From: Candidatus Desulfobacula maris
Lineage (GTDB): Bacteria; Desulfobacterota; Desulfobacteria; Desulfobacterales; Desulfobacteraceae
NCBI GenBank assembly: GCA_014383445.1
Contig: JACNHV010000363.1
Location: 1,896 to 35,877 of the forward strand
Length of the DNA: 33,982 nucleotides
Reading direction: 5' to 3'
Position numbers and translations under genes: made by a program. Below, in pieces: positions 23,921 to 31,951 of the stretch; positions within the stretch are counted from its first letter, which is position 1; each line of letters starts with the position of its first letter. A model generated the notes under the pieces. The model made no database searches. It saw only the letters and a program-made list of their open reading frames with translations, and had not been told where the DNA came from.

Positions 23921-24404
23921 CCTTTATCTGATATTAAAACCTATGCTGGCAATAGCAGCGGCTATTTTTATTTTACTGCCCATAAATGTATCTGCCACCC
24001 AGCTTCATGCAAGCTCGGAAGGAGTTATCACCCACCAGATGGGGCACATTTTCTTTCTTTTTTCCATGCTGGTCCTTATTTTTACAGTGACAGACAAAGG
24101 CTTGAATAAACAAAAAGGCTGGCGTTTGATTCAATGCTCAGCTTTTTTTTTCATTCTCTGGAATCTGGATGCCATCACAGCCCATTTTTTCGATAACCAG
24201 ATCCATGCCGTGAAAATTGAGAATATCTCCATCTGGAAAATGAGAATTATTACCAACAATGATTCATCTTTACTGGCTTGGTTTTATTATATGTTAAAAC
24301 TGGATCATTTGCTATGCGTGCCAGCCATGTTGTTCCTTTATAAAGGCCTTTCAAATCTTCTTGACGTCCAGAAACAGGTAATTGTGAAAAAGGATAACTC
24401 ATGA
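23898..24404 (+). CDS. Histidine-rich membrane protein of unknown function
   Basis: This 168-residue protein overlaps the previous gene by 23 bases and the kinase gene by four (ATGA). It has a possible signal or first helix (LILKPMLAIAAAIFILLPINVSA), then about three more hydrophobic helices. Histidines sit at helix ends or inside them: THQMGHIFFLFSML, LDAITAHFF and MLKLDHLLCVPAM. This spacing could bind heme or a metal. I know no family for it. Its place directly before the kinase and the gene overlap suggest it senses a signal and passes it to the kinase (inference). Confidence 0.75.
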   Translation: MIKNRLPSLYLILKPMLAIAAAIFILLPINVSATQLHASSEGVITHQMGHIFFLFSMLVLIFTVTDKGLNKQKGWRLIQCSAFFFILWNLDAITAHFFDNQIHAVKIENISIWKMRIITNNDSSLLAWFYYMLKLDHLLCVPAMLFLYKGLSNLLDVQKQVIVKKDNS

Positions 24405-25897
24405 CCACCTCGTTTATTCCTATACTGGCAGTAGATGTTTTAGGATCTGTGGCCGTGGTTGTCATTGCATTGCTGTCCCTTTATAAAGCCCGAATACTCA
24501 GGGAAATGGATCCTGATAATGCAGTCTTTCTTTATCTGTTGTGGATCAGTATGGGGTTCACAATTTTTTCCTTATCAAGAGCATTCGGGCATATTTTAAA
24601 ACAGTTTTTAGTCCTCACATCCAATACAGAGGCCTGGCATGCCATTAGTTCCTATTCCGGGAGTGTTAATACAGTAACCTTTATGCTGGTAGGCCTGATC
24701 ACCCTTTTTTTTAACCAGACCTGGAATATTAATGAAAAAATTTTTTCAAGCAGAAAAAAACTTGAAAACACCCATATTAAACTCATGGATCTGAATCAGA
24801 CCCTTGAGCAAAAAGTCATTGATAGAACAGAGAAGCTCACAAGCAGCGAACATAAGTGCCGAAGAATATTTGAGCAATCTCTTGATACCATTATTGTTAC
24901 GGACTATGAATTCAAGGTTATGGAGATTAATCCGGCCGGGATCGCATTGACAGGATATCCCAGGGAAGAATTGATTACTAAGAAAATGAGCGTAGGCACT
25001 TTTTTTGCCGATCCGTCTGAATGGAAAAAAATTACCAATAAGATTGCTTTAAAGGAATATATATTAAACGAAGAAGCTGAATTCTTAAGACCGGACAATG
25101 AGTCTTTACTGGTTTTGATTACGGGGAGTGTTGATTACGGCGCATTTGGATGTGCAAAATCTTACCATTTTATCATCAAGAATGTCAGTGAAAAAAGACA
25201 GATGGAGCAGCAGATTGCCCAGGCAGATAAACTTGCTGCTATGGGTGAGTTGTCAGCTGGCGTGGCCCATGAAATAAACAACCCGTTAGGAATTATTCTT
25301 GGGTATACGCAACTTTTGTTAAAAGAGGAGCCTGAACACAAAAATGATTTAAAAATCATAGAAAAACATGTGCAGAATTGCAAAACCGTTGTGTCAGATC
25401 TTCTTTCCTTTTCGCGAAAAGGATCGCCTGAGATGAGGATTGTGGATATCAATAAGGTGGTAGACGGGGTGATTAAATTTTTATCCAATCATACGGATTT
25501 TAGAAATATTGAAATGACCTTGAATCCGCATACAGGAGACAGGCTCAATATCCTTGGCAATGAGCAGGAACTGGCCCAGGTGATTATAAATCTTGTTATT
25601 AATGCCTGTCATGCAGTTGAAGGAAAAGGCAAAATTGATATTGCCACCCATAAAACTCAGCAGGACAAGATCCTGATCATGGTGAAAGATAATGGTAAAG
25701 GGGTTGAAAAAAAGAATTTATCCAGGATTTTTGATCCGTTTTTCACAACAAAACCCGTTGGGCAGGGAACAGGACTTGGTCTTTCCGTGGGATATGGTAT
25801 TATTAAAAGGCACCAGGGAGATATAAGTGTAAAAAGCAGTGAAGAAAATGGCACTGTTTTTACCATCAGTCTTCCTGCTGATAGAACAAAAAAATAA
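24401..25897 (+). CDS. Membrane histidine kinase of the molybdoenzyme operon
   Basis: This 498-residue kinase has about three N-terminal membrane helices (residues about 8-28, 42-62, 84-108), with a histidine in SRAFGHILKQF, and no large periplasmic domain. A coiled-coil segment (about 115-150) leads to a PAS domain (about 150-265). HisKA follows with the acceptor in SAGVAHEINNPLG, then a full HATPase domain (NLVINACHAVEGKGK, DNGKGVEKKN, DPFFTTKPVGQGTGLGLS). The start overlaps the preceding stop (ATGA) and the sigma-54 activator follows 19 bases later. It is the cognate kinase of that activator. With so little outside the membrane, it probably relies on the two preceding membrane proteins for sensing. 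Confidence 0.92.
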   Translation: MTTSFIPILAVDVLGSVAVVVIALLSLYKARILREMDPDNAVFLYLLWISMGFTIFSLSRAFGHILKQFLVLTSNTEAWHAISSYSGSVNTVTFMLVGLITLFFNQTWNINEKIFSSRKKLENTHIKLMDLNQTLEQKVIDRTEKLTSSEHKCRRIFEQSLDTIIVTDYEFKVMEINPAGIALTGYPREELITKKMSVGTFFADPSEWKKITNKIALKEYILNEEAEFLRPDNESLLVLITGSVDYGAFGCAKSYHFIIKNVSEKRQMEQQIAQADKLAAMGELSAGVAHEINNPLGIILGYTQLLLKEEPEHKNDLKIIEKHVQNCKTVVSDLLSFSRKGSPEMRIVDINKVVDGVIKFLSNHTDFRNIEMTLNPHTGDRLNILGNEQELAQVIINLVINACHAVEGKGKIDIATHKTQQDKILIMVKDNGKGVEKKNLSRIFDPFFTTKPVGQGTGLGLSVGYGIIKRHQGDISVKSSEENGTVFTISLPADRTKK

Positions 25898-25916
25898 GAG
25901 CGACCAGGGAATAAAA

Positions 25917-27311
25917 ATGAAAGCAAACATACTTGTGGTTGATGATGAAAAGGACATGACAAGGCTTTTACAAAGAACTCTTGAGCCTGAAATCAATTGC
26001 AGGGTTTCCATGGCATTTTCTGCAAAAATGGCCATATCTATTCTGGAGCAGGAAGCTTTTGATCTGGTCATCTGCGATATCAGAATGCCTGGTATGGACG
26101 GGTTTGAACTGCTCAAATATATCAAAACAAATTATCCTGATTTGACAGTGGTCATGCTTACGGCTTTTGGGAATATTGAGTCTGCTGTAAAGGCTATAAA
26201 AAAAGGGGCCTATGATTTTATTTCCAAGCCGTTTGAGCAGGATGAGATCATTTTTAAAATCCAGAAAGCCCTTGAAAGAAGCCTTTTGCTAAAAGAAAAT
26301 AAGCGTCTTTTAAAGGAAAAAGAGATCAGCCCTTCTCAATTGATTGGAAAAAGCGACCCCATGCAAAGGGTGTATGACAAGATCAATCTGGTTGCATCAA
26401 GTGATGTCACAGTATTGATAACAGGCGAATCTGGAACGGGAAAAGATCTGACGGCAAGATCCATTCACGCCTTGAGCCCGAGAAAAAACCAATCCTTTAT
26501 TCCCGTCAGCTGCCCCACCATTCCTGAAAATATCCTGGAAAGCGAATTATTTGGATATAAAAAAGGAGCGTTTACCAATGCCACCCGGGACAAGGACGGG
26601 CTTTTTCAGGAAGCAGACAAGGGAACCATTTTTCTGGACGAAATCGGAGATATCGGGACTTCCATCCAGACAAAATTGTTGAGAGTCCTCCAGGAAAAAG
26701 AAATAAAGCCCCTGGGAGACACAAAAGTCATAAAAGTAAATGTACGAATTATTGCTTCCACCAACAGGAACCTTAAACAAAAAATTGCCAACCATGAGTT
26801 CAGAGAGGATTTTTTTTACCGGCTCAATGTCCTTCCCATTGAGCTGCCGCCCCTGAGAGACAGAATTATTGATATCCCGATCCTTGCCGAACATCTTGTG
26901 GCAAAACACTGCAAAAAACTAAAGAAAGAACCCAAAACCATATCCCGGGAAGTGATGGATCTTTTGATGAAACAGCCATGGCCCGGAAATGTAAGGGAGC
27001 TTGAAAATATTCTTGTCCAGGGAATTCTGTATTCGAAAGAAAATAGTATTGAATTGTCTGATATACCCTTAAAGGATGTAAGCAAAAAAGGGAATGGTTT
27101 TGGAAGGATTGACGGCAAAGGAATAGCTGACCTGCCCTATAAGGAGGCCAAAGAAAAAATACTCCATGAGTTTAATCACGATTATATCGGTGCCAGGCTA
27201 TCCGTTTGCAGCGGCAATATCACCCGGGCTGCCAAACAATGTCATATGGACCGCCAGGCCCTGCAGCAGATCATTAAACGGTTTAATATTGATCCTGATA
27301 ATTTCAGGTAA
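25917..27311 (+). CDS. NtrC-family sigma-54-dependent response regulator
   Basis: The start is ATG 25917 (464 residues), with AGGGA upstream; the longer frame from 25839 would overlap the kinase. A receiver domain (Asp54 in VICDIRMPG, Thr82, Lys104) precedes an AAA+ domain with Walker A GESGTGKD (170-177), Walker B GTIFLDE and arginine-finger region FREDFFYRLNVLPIELPPLR. The sigma-54 contact loop reads GAFTNA (217-222) rather than the usual GAFTGA. A Fis-type helix-turn-helix ends the protein (GNITRAAKQCHMDRQALQQIIK). It should activate the sigma-54 promoter found upstream of the first gene of the run. It ends the operon and a terminator overlaps its stop codon. Confidence 0.94.
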   Translation: MKANILVVDDEKDMTRLLQRTLEPEINCRVSMAFSAKMAISILEQEAFDLVICDIRMPGMDGFELLKYIKTNYPDLTVVMLTAFGNIESAVKAIKKGAYDFISKPFEQDEIIFKIQKALERSLLLKENKRLLKEKEISPSQLIGKSDPMQRVYDKINLVASSDVTVLITGESGTGKDLTARSIHALSPRKNQSFIPVSCPTIPENILESELFGYKKGAFTNATRDKDGLFQEADKGTIFLDEIGDIGTSIQTKLLRVLQEKEIKPLGDTKVIKVNVRIIASTNRNLKQKIANHEFREDFFYRLNVLPIELPPLRDRIIDIPILAEHLVAKHCKKLKKEPKTISREVMDLLMKQPWPGNVRELENILVQGILYSKENSIELSDIPLKDVSKKGNGFGRIDGKGIADLPYKEAKEKILHEFNHDYIGARLSVCSGNITRAAKQCHMDRQALQQIIKRFNIDPDNFR

Positions 27312-27361
27312 CTATTCCTATGGTCAGGACTCTTGATTTAGGAAATAGTAATCTTTTTACT
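27311..27361 (+). terminator. Probable terminator of the molybdoenzyme/regulator operon
   Basis: ACTATTCCT (27311-27319) pairs with AGGAAATAGT (27340-27349) with one bulged base, and is followed by a T-rich tract (CTTTTTACTTTTTA). It begins at the last base of the stop codon of the sigma-54 activator gene. The long loop makes it a moderate call. Confidence 0.45.
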
Positions 27362-27444
27362 TTTTATGAATTAAACTCAATATTTCAAATACGTTATAGT
27401 GTGAACAATAGCAATATGGCCAAATATTGACTGGAAATTTAAGA

Positions 27445-27557
27445 TGACACCTCAATCTTATGATTTTTTTTGGTGTCAGGAAAACTTTTTAAAGAGTTGC
27501 ATAGAATCCAGTATTCATAGGCATTTCAGAAAATGGTCCCAATTTATTCCTGACACC
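27445..27557. repeat. Inverted GGTGTCAGGAA repeats, possible REP-like remnant
   Basis: GGTGTCAGGAA (27472-27482) and TTCCTGACACC (27547-27557) are a perfect 11-bp inverted repeat 64 bases apart, and a further TGACACC lies at 27445-27451. The wording resembles palindromic elements I associate with REP/Y1-transposase repeats, but no transposase is present. It is non-coding. Confidence 0.4.
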
Positions 27558-27618
27558 TTCCCATCACCCCATACGCTGAGTGTCACAATATCTTCCCAGA
27601 GGTAAAGAGTCCTGATGG

Positions 27619-27649
27619 TATAGTGTATTTTCTGATATAGTGTATTTTC
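27619..27649 (+). repeat. Tandem 14-bp direct repeat upstream of cold-shock promoter
   Basis: TATAGTGTATTTTC occurs at 27619-27632 and again at 27636-27649, a period of 17 bases. It ends 30 bases before the -35 box of the cold-shock gene, so it could be a regulator site or an UP-like element; no function is shown. Confidence 0.55.
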
Positions 27650-27679
27650 CTTTAAAAAAATAAAAATTATTAATAATGC

Positions 27680-27707
27680 TTGACATTTGTTTGTTTTGCT
27701 ATATTAT
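27680..27707 (+). promoter_or_regulatory. Sigma-70-type promoter of cold-shock gene
   Basis: TTGACA (27680-27685) and TATTAT (27702-27707) are 16 bases apart. Transcription would start near 27714, giving a leader of about 127 bases, long as is usual for cold-shock genes. Confidence 0.65.
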
Positions 27708-27713
27708 TGTCCA

Positions 27714-27840
27714 AGTTGCGCTGATATTAGAGATGCGCAAAAGTTTCCTCCTTAAGGTGTATATCCCAAACAATCAAATGTGGTTTGCCCCCAAAGTTAG
27801 AAGCTAGTATTTTTTATTATTTATTTAGGAGATTGCCAAC
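27714..27840 (+). promoter_or_regulatory. Structured 5' leader of cold-shock mRNA
   Basis: The leader opens with a hairpin, TTGCGC (27716-27721) with GCGCAA (27735-27740), almost at the predicted 5' end. CTCCT (27748-27752) is complementary to the ribosome site AGGAG (27827-27831), so the start could be masked in one fold and open in another. This fits temperature-responsive csp leaders in general; the folding is inferred by eye. Confidence 0.45.
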
Positions 27841-28044
27841 ATGGCTAATGGTACAGTAAAATGGTTTAACGACTCAAAAGGTTTTGGTTTTATCGAACAG
27901 GAAAACGGCGGAAAAGATGTATTCGTGCATCACTCAGGAATCAATACAACAGGTTTTAAATCCCTCAATGAGGGAGACCGTGTTTCATTCGACATCGAAG
28001 AAGGACAAAAAGGGCCTTCCGCAGCAAATGTAACCGTGATTTAG
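27841..28044 (+). CDS. Cold-shock domain protein (CspA family)
   Basis: This 67-residue protein is a single cold-shock domain. It has both nucleic-acid-binding motifs, KGFGFIEQ (RNP1) and DVFVHHSGI (RNP2), and the usual start [10 protein letters not shown]. It binds single-stranded RNA and DNA and acts as an RNA chaperone in the cytoplasm. The TAGGAGA ribosome site is nine bases from the start. It is a single-gene transcript with its own promoter, leader and terminator, between two unrelated operons. Length and motifs are normal for the family. Confidence 0.97.
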   Translation: MANGTVKWFNDSKGFGFIEQENGGKDVFVHHSGINTTGFKSLNEGDRVSFDIEEGQKGPSAANVTVI

Positions 28045-28061
28045 TAAACCGTTTTATTTGC

Positions 28062-28087
28062 GTAAAAAAAAAGTCATCGTATGACTT
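28062..28087 (-). terminator. Terminator of the leftward transporter/CoA-transferase operon
   Basis: Read on the minus strand, AAGTCAT and ATGACTT form a 7-bp stem with a three-base loop, followed by a run of about seven further T. It lies 65 bases beyond the stop of the CoA-transferase gene at 28153 and faces the cold-shock terminator. Confidence 0.65.
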
Positions 28088-28094
28088 AAAAAAT

Positions 28095-28133
28095 AAAGTC
28101 TCTGGATCGTTTATGGTTCAGAGACTTTTTTGT
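28095..28133 (+). terminator. Rho-independent terminator of cold-shock gene
   Basis: AAAGTCTCTG (28095-28104) pairs with CAGAGACTTT (28119-28128), 10 pairs extendable by two more, followed by a T-run to about 28133. It lies 50 bases after the stop of the cold-shock gene. Confidence 0.88.
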
Positions 28134-28152
28134 TTTTGTAAGGGTAACCCTG

Positions 28153-28929
28153 TCAACCGAGTATCAGACGTTGGGGATCGCACTCCTCTCTCAGTATTTT
28201 CAATTCTGTTTGTGTCGGCGGATCAGCCTGGGTTGCTTTTGAAACATCCATGATAAATTCCGTGTTTTCAAGAATTTTTTCAGGTGTGATACCCGGATAA
28301 AATTTATCCAGATACATTTTGCCCGTATCCTTATCAATCCGCATCAAACCCAGATTGGTTACCACGGCACTTACGCCTCCGGGTCTAAGTCCTGCAGCAA
28401 TCCTGCTGTTTCCGCCACCAAGTTGTCCAGGGCTTGTCAGATAATCAAGTTTTTTCACAAATTTACGTTTTTCATGCTGCATAAATGCAATGCACCGGGG
28501 AACAAAGCTGGCCACGTCACACCCTCCCCCGCTTCCTGAGAACCGGATTTCAGGGGAAAAATAATCTCCAATACAGGTAGTGTTCAGGTTCCCATATACA
28601 TCTATCTGGGCTGCGCCCAATATGGCAATCACCCGTTGCCCCGTTATTGGATTCTGCATGGTGGCAAAGGAATCGGTCAGCCTGGAATTTGAAGCGGCCC
28701 AGTACATGATTCGAGGATCTGCAACGGCAAAGGGCAATTCTTCCAAAAGAGAATCTATGGCCCCTGTTTCAAAAAAAATTACGCTGTCCGGGGCATTGAT
28801 ATTCTTGGCTGCCATGGCTGCCAGCATTGAAATTCCCGTACCGCTGAATACAATATCTCCATTTTTTATTTCTCTTGCAGCCATAATGGTCATGATTTCT
28901 TTGGGGGTATAGGGTTGAATCGTTTCCAT
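28153..28929 (-). CDS. CoA-transferase beta subunit (glutaconate CoA-transferase type)
   Basis: This 258-residue protein belongs to family I CoA-transferases. Glu54 in IFFETGAID lies exactly where the catalytic glutamate of glutaconate CoA-transferase subunit B lies; it forms the glutamyl-CoA thioester. AILGAAQIDVYGNLNTT, GSGGGCDVASFV and VVTNLGLM are further family motifs. It works as a heteromer with the alpha subunit, whose stop is one base upstream of this start. Substrate specificity cannot be read from sequence. With the TRAP transporter upstream, it probably activates the imported acid to its CoA ester in the cytoplasm. It is the last gene of the leftward operon. Confidence 0.88.
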   Translation of the reverse strand: METIQPYTPKEIMTIMAAREIKNGDIVFSGTGISMLAAMAAKNINAPDSVIFFETGAIDSLLEELPFAVADPRIMYWAASNSRLTDSFATMQNPITGQRVIAILGAAQIDVYGNLNTTCIGDYFSPEIRFSGSGGGCDVASFVPRCIAFMQHEKRKFVKKLDYLTSPGQLGGGNSRIAAGLRPGGVSAVVTNLGLMRIDKDTGKMYLDKFYPGITPEKILENTEFIMDVSKATQADPPTQTELKILREECDPQRLILG

Positions 28930-28930
28930 A

Positions 28931-29920
28931 TTAATCTCTTTTCATATTAACGGCGTAACCCGTTCTTGGATCTGCCTTAATCGCATCAATTCTTTCCTGG
29001 CCAACAATGTTTAAAAATGCTTCATGGTCTTTAACACCATAAATGTATTTATCCTGGTATTTTTTAAATTTGTCCTGATTTTTATCTTGGTCTTTTGCTG
29101 CAATTGCATATTGACGCAAATACTGAGAATCGTAGTCATAATGGCCAAAGACTGCAGAGGGATAAGCACCCAGGGGAATATGGCAGACTGCTGATACATG
29201 GATAAAAGGGATTTGATTCAAGTCAGGATTCAGTCTTAATTCTTCCTTATCAACAAGTTTTTCACATGTGACGATAACGTTTTTTGAAGCCTTTACCTGT
29301 TCGATGTCAGCAAATGGAAGACCTTGAATACTGCAGGTACCCATGGCATCAGCCTTTTGAACATGAATAATGGTAATATCAGGGTTAATGGCAGGTACCA
29401 GAACCACCTTAGATGCACCTGTCCAGGTTCCAAAGGGATTATCTATAATTTTCAATTTTTCATCCACGATTTTAGGGTCGGATTTTCGCATGGACTTGGA
29501 AAACCCCCATTTGCTCAGAATATCTGACCCAATTCCTGAAAGCGTTGGCAAAAAAGGTACACCCATGGATCCTGCCATAAATCTCAGACTCATCATGTAA
29601 TTTGAATAGTCTTCAAATATTATTTCATTGTTCTGAATCGCCTTTGCAAAACGGATACAGGTTGGTGCGGCTTTCCCGATCCCGGCATATGCGATTTCCA
29701 ATTTTGAAATACAGCCTGCTCCAATGAGCTCATCCAGTCCAGTACCGTTTGAATGGGCATATAAATGCAGGTCGTGAATGTTCTGCCTTATAATTTCATA
29801 AACAGCTGCCATGGGATTTCTGTTTAATGTAAATCCACCAATGGATATATGGGAGCCATTTTTTACATATTGTTCTATGGCCTGTTTAAGGGGTATTACC
29901 TTATTTAAGCTATTTGTCAT
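28931..29920 (-). CDS. CoA-transferase alpha subunit (glutaconate CoA-transferase type)
   Basis: This 329-residue partner of the beta subunit has GSHISIGGFTLNRNPMAAVYE near the N-terminus, the usual glycine-rich CoA-binding start of family I alpha subunits. LYAHSNGTGLDELIGAG, HVQKADAMGTCSIQGLPFAD and VVTCEKLVD-like text (VIVTCEKLV) also match GctA. The length (about 320) fits GctA better than the shorter acetoacetate or succinyl-CoA transferase alpha chains. Its start overlaps the end of the TRAP permease gene by 11 bases, so translation is coupled to uptake. A lysine-rich segment near 275-290 (KDQDKNQDKFKKYQDK) is a probable surface loop. Confidence 0.87.
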   Translation of the reverse strand: MTNSLNKVIPLKQAIEQYVKNGSHISIGGFTLNRNPMAAVYEIIRQNIHDLHLYAHSNGTGLDELIGAGCISKLEIAYAGIGKAAPTCIRFAKAIQNNEIIFEDYSNYMMSLRFMAGSMGVPFLPTLSGIGSDILSKWGFSKSMRKSDPKIVDEKLKIIDNPFGTWTGASKVVLVPAINPDITIIHVQKADAMGTCSIQGLPFADIEQVKASKNVIVTCEKLVDKEELRLNPDLNQIPFIHVSAVCHIPLGAYPSAVFGHYDYDSQYLRQYAIAAKDQDKNQDKFKKYQDKYIYGVKDHEAFLNIVGQERIDAIKADPRTGYAVNMKRD

Positions 29921-31922
29921 TAGTCATACCCGTGGTGGTAGGTGTAATGGAATAAAATTTCTGTAACGCGCAGGCGATTATCAATGCAATAAGACCTGCA
30001 ACATCTGCCCAGTATTCCGGCCAGAAAAGCCCGATGGCTGCCAGCCAGAAAAGAAGAGTTTCAAAAAGTGTGGCTTTTCGTAAAAAATATCTTTCTATAG
30101 CCGATGCAAAGGCAACCAGTCCAAGGGTCGTGGTTATCATGGTTAACATCACTTCCCAATGGAGCAGTTCATAATTATCCCCCATACCTAAAAGTGGTCT
30201 GTATGCCATGACGATGGGGATAATATAAAGTCCCTTGGCAAGTTTCCATGAAGTAAACGCAGTTTTCATGGGATTGGCCTTTGCAATTGCGGCTCCCGCA
30301 AAACTGGCAAGACTGACAGGTGGTGTTACATTGGCATCCTGGGAATACCAGAACACGATCATATGGGCGACCATGATGGGAACCCCCATATCCATCAGGG
30401 CTGGTCCTGCCAATGTGGCCAGAACGATATAACTTGCAGTGACAGGAAGCCCCATACCCAGGACCAGGGAGGCAGCGCCGATCAAAAGAATGGCAAGGGC
30501 CTTTATACCATAACTTAAGTCAAGGACCAGGCTTGAGAACTTAAGCCCCATACCAGTGAGACTGATCATACCAACTATGATGCCGGCAGCGGCGCATGCC
30601 ACTGATACCATGACAGCATTTTTCGCTCCATTTTCAAGGGCTTTAATGATCAATTTAAACTCGCTTACGCCGAATCCGATCAGACTGGTTTTATTTTTAT
30701 TGTTCAAAGCCCAGCGGATAAAATTTGCAATGATACTGATAAAAAGTGTGCTGACAACGGCAATAAACCCGGCCATCATGGGGGAATAATTGGACACAAG
30801 GACATAGATCAATATCAAGACGGGAATAATAAAATGCAGCCCATTTTTAATCACAGTCATAACCCTGGGCAGGCTTTCTTTTGGCTGGCCTTTTAAACCA
30901 AATTTTTCGGCTTCATAATGAACAAATATCAATACGGTAAGATAATACATGATGGCAGGTACCAGAGCCACTTTGATGATGGTCAGATAACTTGTGTTGG
31001 TAAACTCGGCCATTAAAAATGCGCCTGCCCCCATAATGGGCGGCATAAGCTGCCCCCCCGTCGAGGCTGCTGCCTCAATGGCACCAGCCACATGGGAACG
31101 ATACCCCACTTTTTTCATCATTGGTATGGTAAAAGAGCCTGTGGCAACTACATTACCAATGGCAGAGCCGGAAATTGACCCCATAAATCCGGAAGCAACC
31201 ACTGCTGCCTTGGCAGGGCCTCCGGAAAAGCGACCCGTAAGGGCATAGGCCAGATCAATAAAAAATGCCCCACCTCCTGTGGTTTCCAGGATAGCTCCGA
31301 AAAGAACAAAAACAAAAACAAAGGTGGCTGCCACACCAATTGGCAGTCCGAAAATTCCTTCTGTGGTCAGCCAGAGGGTGGTGGCAATCCGTTCAATGCT
31401 GTACCCTTTGTGGATAATCAATTCCGGCATATAGGTCCCAAACATGGCATAGACAATACTCATGGCACAAATAGCCGTCATAATAAACCCGATGACCCTG
31501 CGGCAGGCTTCCAGCACCAGAAGCGTTCCGATAATACTGACAATCTTGTCCTGGAAAAGCCAGTCGCCCTGACGTTCAAAAATGGCTGTCAGGTTATTGC
31601 AGATATAAAAGGTGCAGTATATGGACAAGGCCACCAGAATCCAGTCCAGAAAGAGGGCAAAAGAAAATTTATCTTTTCTCAGCTTTGAAAAAGCGGGTTT
31701 AAGTAAAAAAGTAAGGCTGAGAATGGCCCCCAGATGGATGGACCGCTGAACCAGGGCTGTCAGTGCGGCCACGCCTGCAGTATAGAGCTGGTAAAGGCTT
31801 AAGGTCACTGCAATCGCCATTATGACCCATGCTGTTATTTTCATCAGGGTTTGATTGGCATCTGCCAAACCGGAATTTCTTACAGAATCCTTATCTTTAA
31901 CGAATGTAACTTGATCAACCAT
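29910..31922 (-). CDS. TRAP transporter permease, fused small and large membrane subunits
   Basis: This 670-residue integral membrane protein has many hydrophobic helices. The N-terminal part (to about 150) replaces the small DctQ-type subunit. The rest is a DctM-like large subunit with FVFVLFGAILETTGGGAFF, GSISGSAIGNVVATGSFTIP, EAAASTGGQLMPPIMGAGAF and a repeated second half (GMGLPVTASYIV, FWYSQDANVTPPVSLASFAGAAIA). This fused form is characteristic of TAXI-type TRAP systems, which are usually Na+-driven importers. GGAAATAA precedes the start. The DUF1850 and TAXI binding protein genes lie upstream in the same operon, and the CoA-transferase downstream. Substrate is unknown, probably an organic acid. 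Confidence 0.93.
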   Translation of the reverse strand: MVDQVTFVKDKDSVRNSGLADANQTLMKITAWVIMAIAVTLSLYQLYTAGVAALTALVQRSIHLGAILSLTFLLKPAFSKLRKDKFSFALFLDWILVALSIYCTFYICNNLTAIFERQGDWLFQDKIVSIIGTLLVLEACRRVIGFIMTAICAMSIVYAMFGTYMPELIIHKGYSIERIATTLWLTTEGIFGLPIGVAATFVFVFVLFGAILETTGGGAFFIDLAYALTGRFSGGPAKAAVVASGFMGSISGSAIGNVVATGSFTIPMMKKVGYRSHVAGAIEAAASTGGQLMPPIMGAGAFLMAEFTNTSYLTIIKVALVPAIMYYLTVLIFVHYEAEKFGLKGQPKESLPRVMTVIKNGLHFIIPVLILIYVLVSNYSPMMAGFIAVVSTLFISIIANFIRWALNNKNKTSLIGFGVSEFKLIIKALENGAKNAVMVSVACAAAGIIVGMISLTGMGLKFSSLVLDLSYGIKALAILLIGAASLVLGMGLPVTASYIVLATLAGPALMDMGVPIMVAHMIVFWYSQDANVTPPVSLASFAGAAIAKANPMKTAFTSWKLAKGLYIIPIVMAYRPLLGMGDNYELLHWEVMLTMITTTLGLVAFASAIERYFLRKATLFETLLFWLAAIGLFWPEYWADVAGLIALIIACALQKFYSITPTTTGMTNDK

Positions 31923-31951
31923 TTATTTCCTTAAGAATATATTTGTTTGTC

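Noticed and set aside
25839-25916. Longer start of the sigma-54 activator
   Set aside because: It would overlap the kinase gene and adds 26 residues before a normal receiver start; ATG 25917 has its own AGGGA.
27619-27649. Tandem repeat as a CRISPR remnant
   Set aside because: Only two 14-bp units with a three-base gap, far too short, and no cas genes.
28580-31688. Plus-strand frames within the CoA-transferase and TRAP genes
   Set aside because: Antisense shadows of well-supported minus-strand genes.
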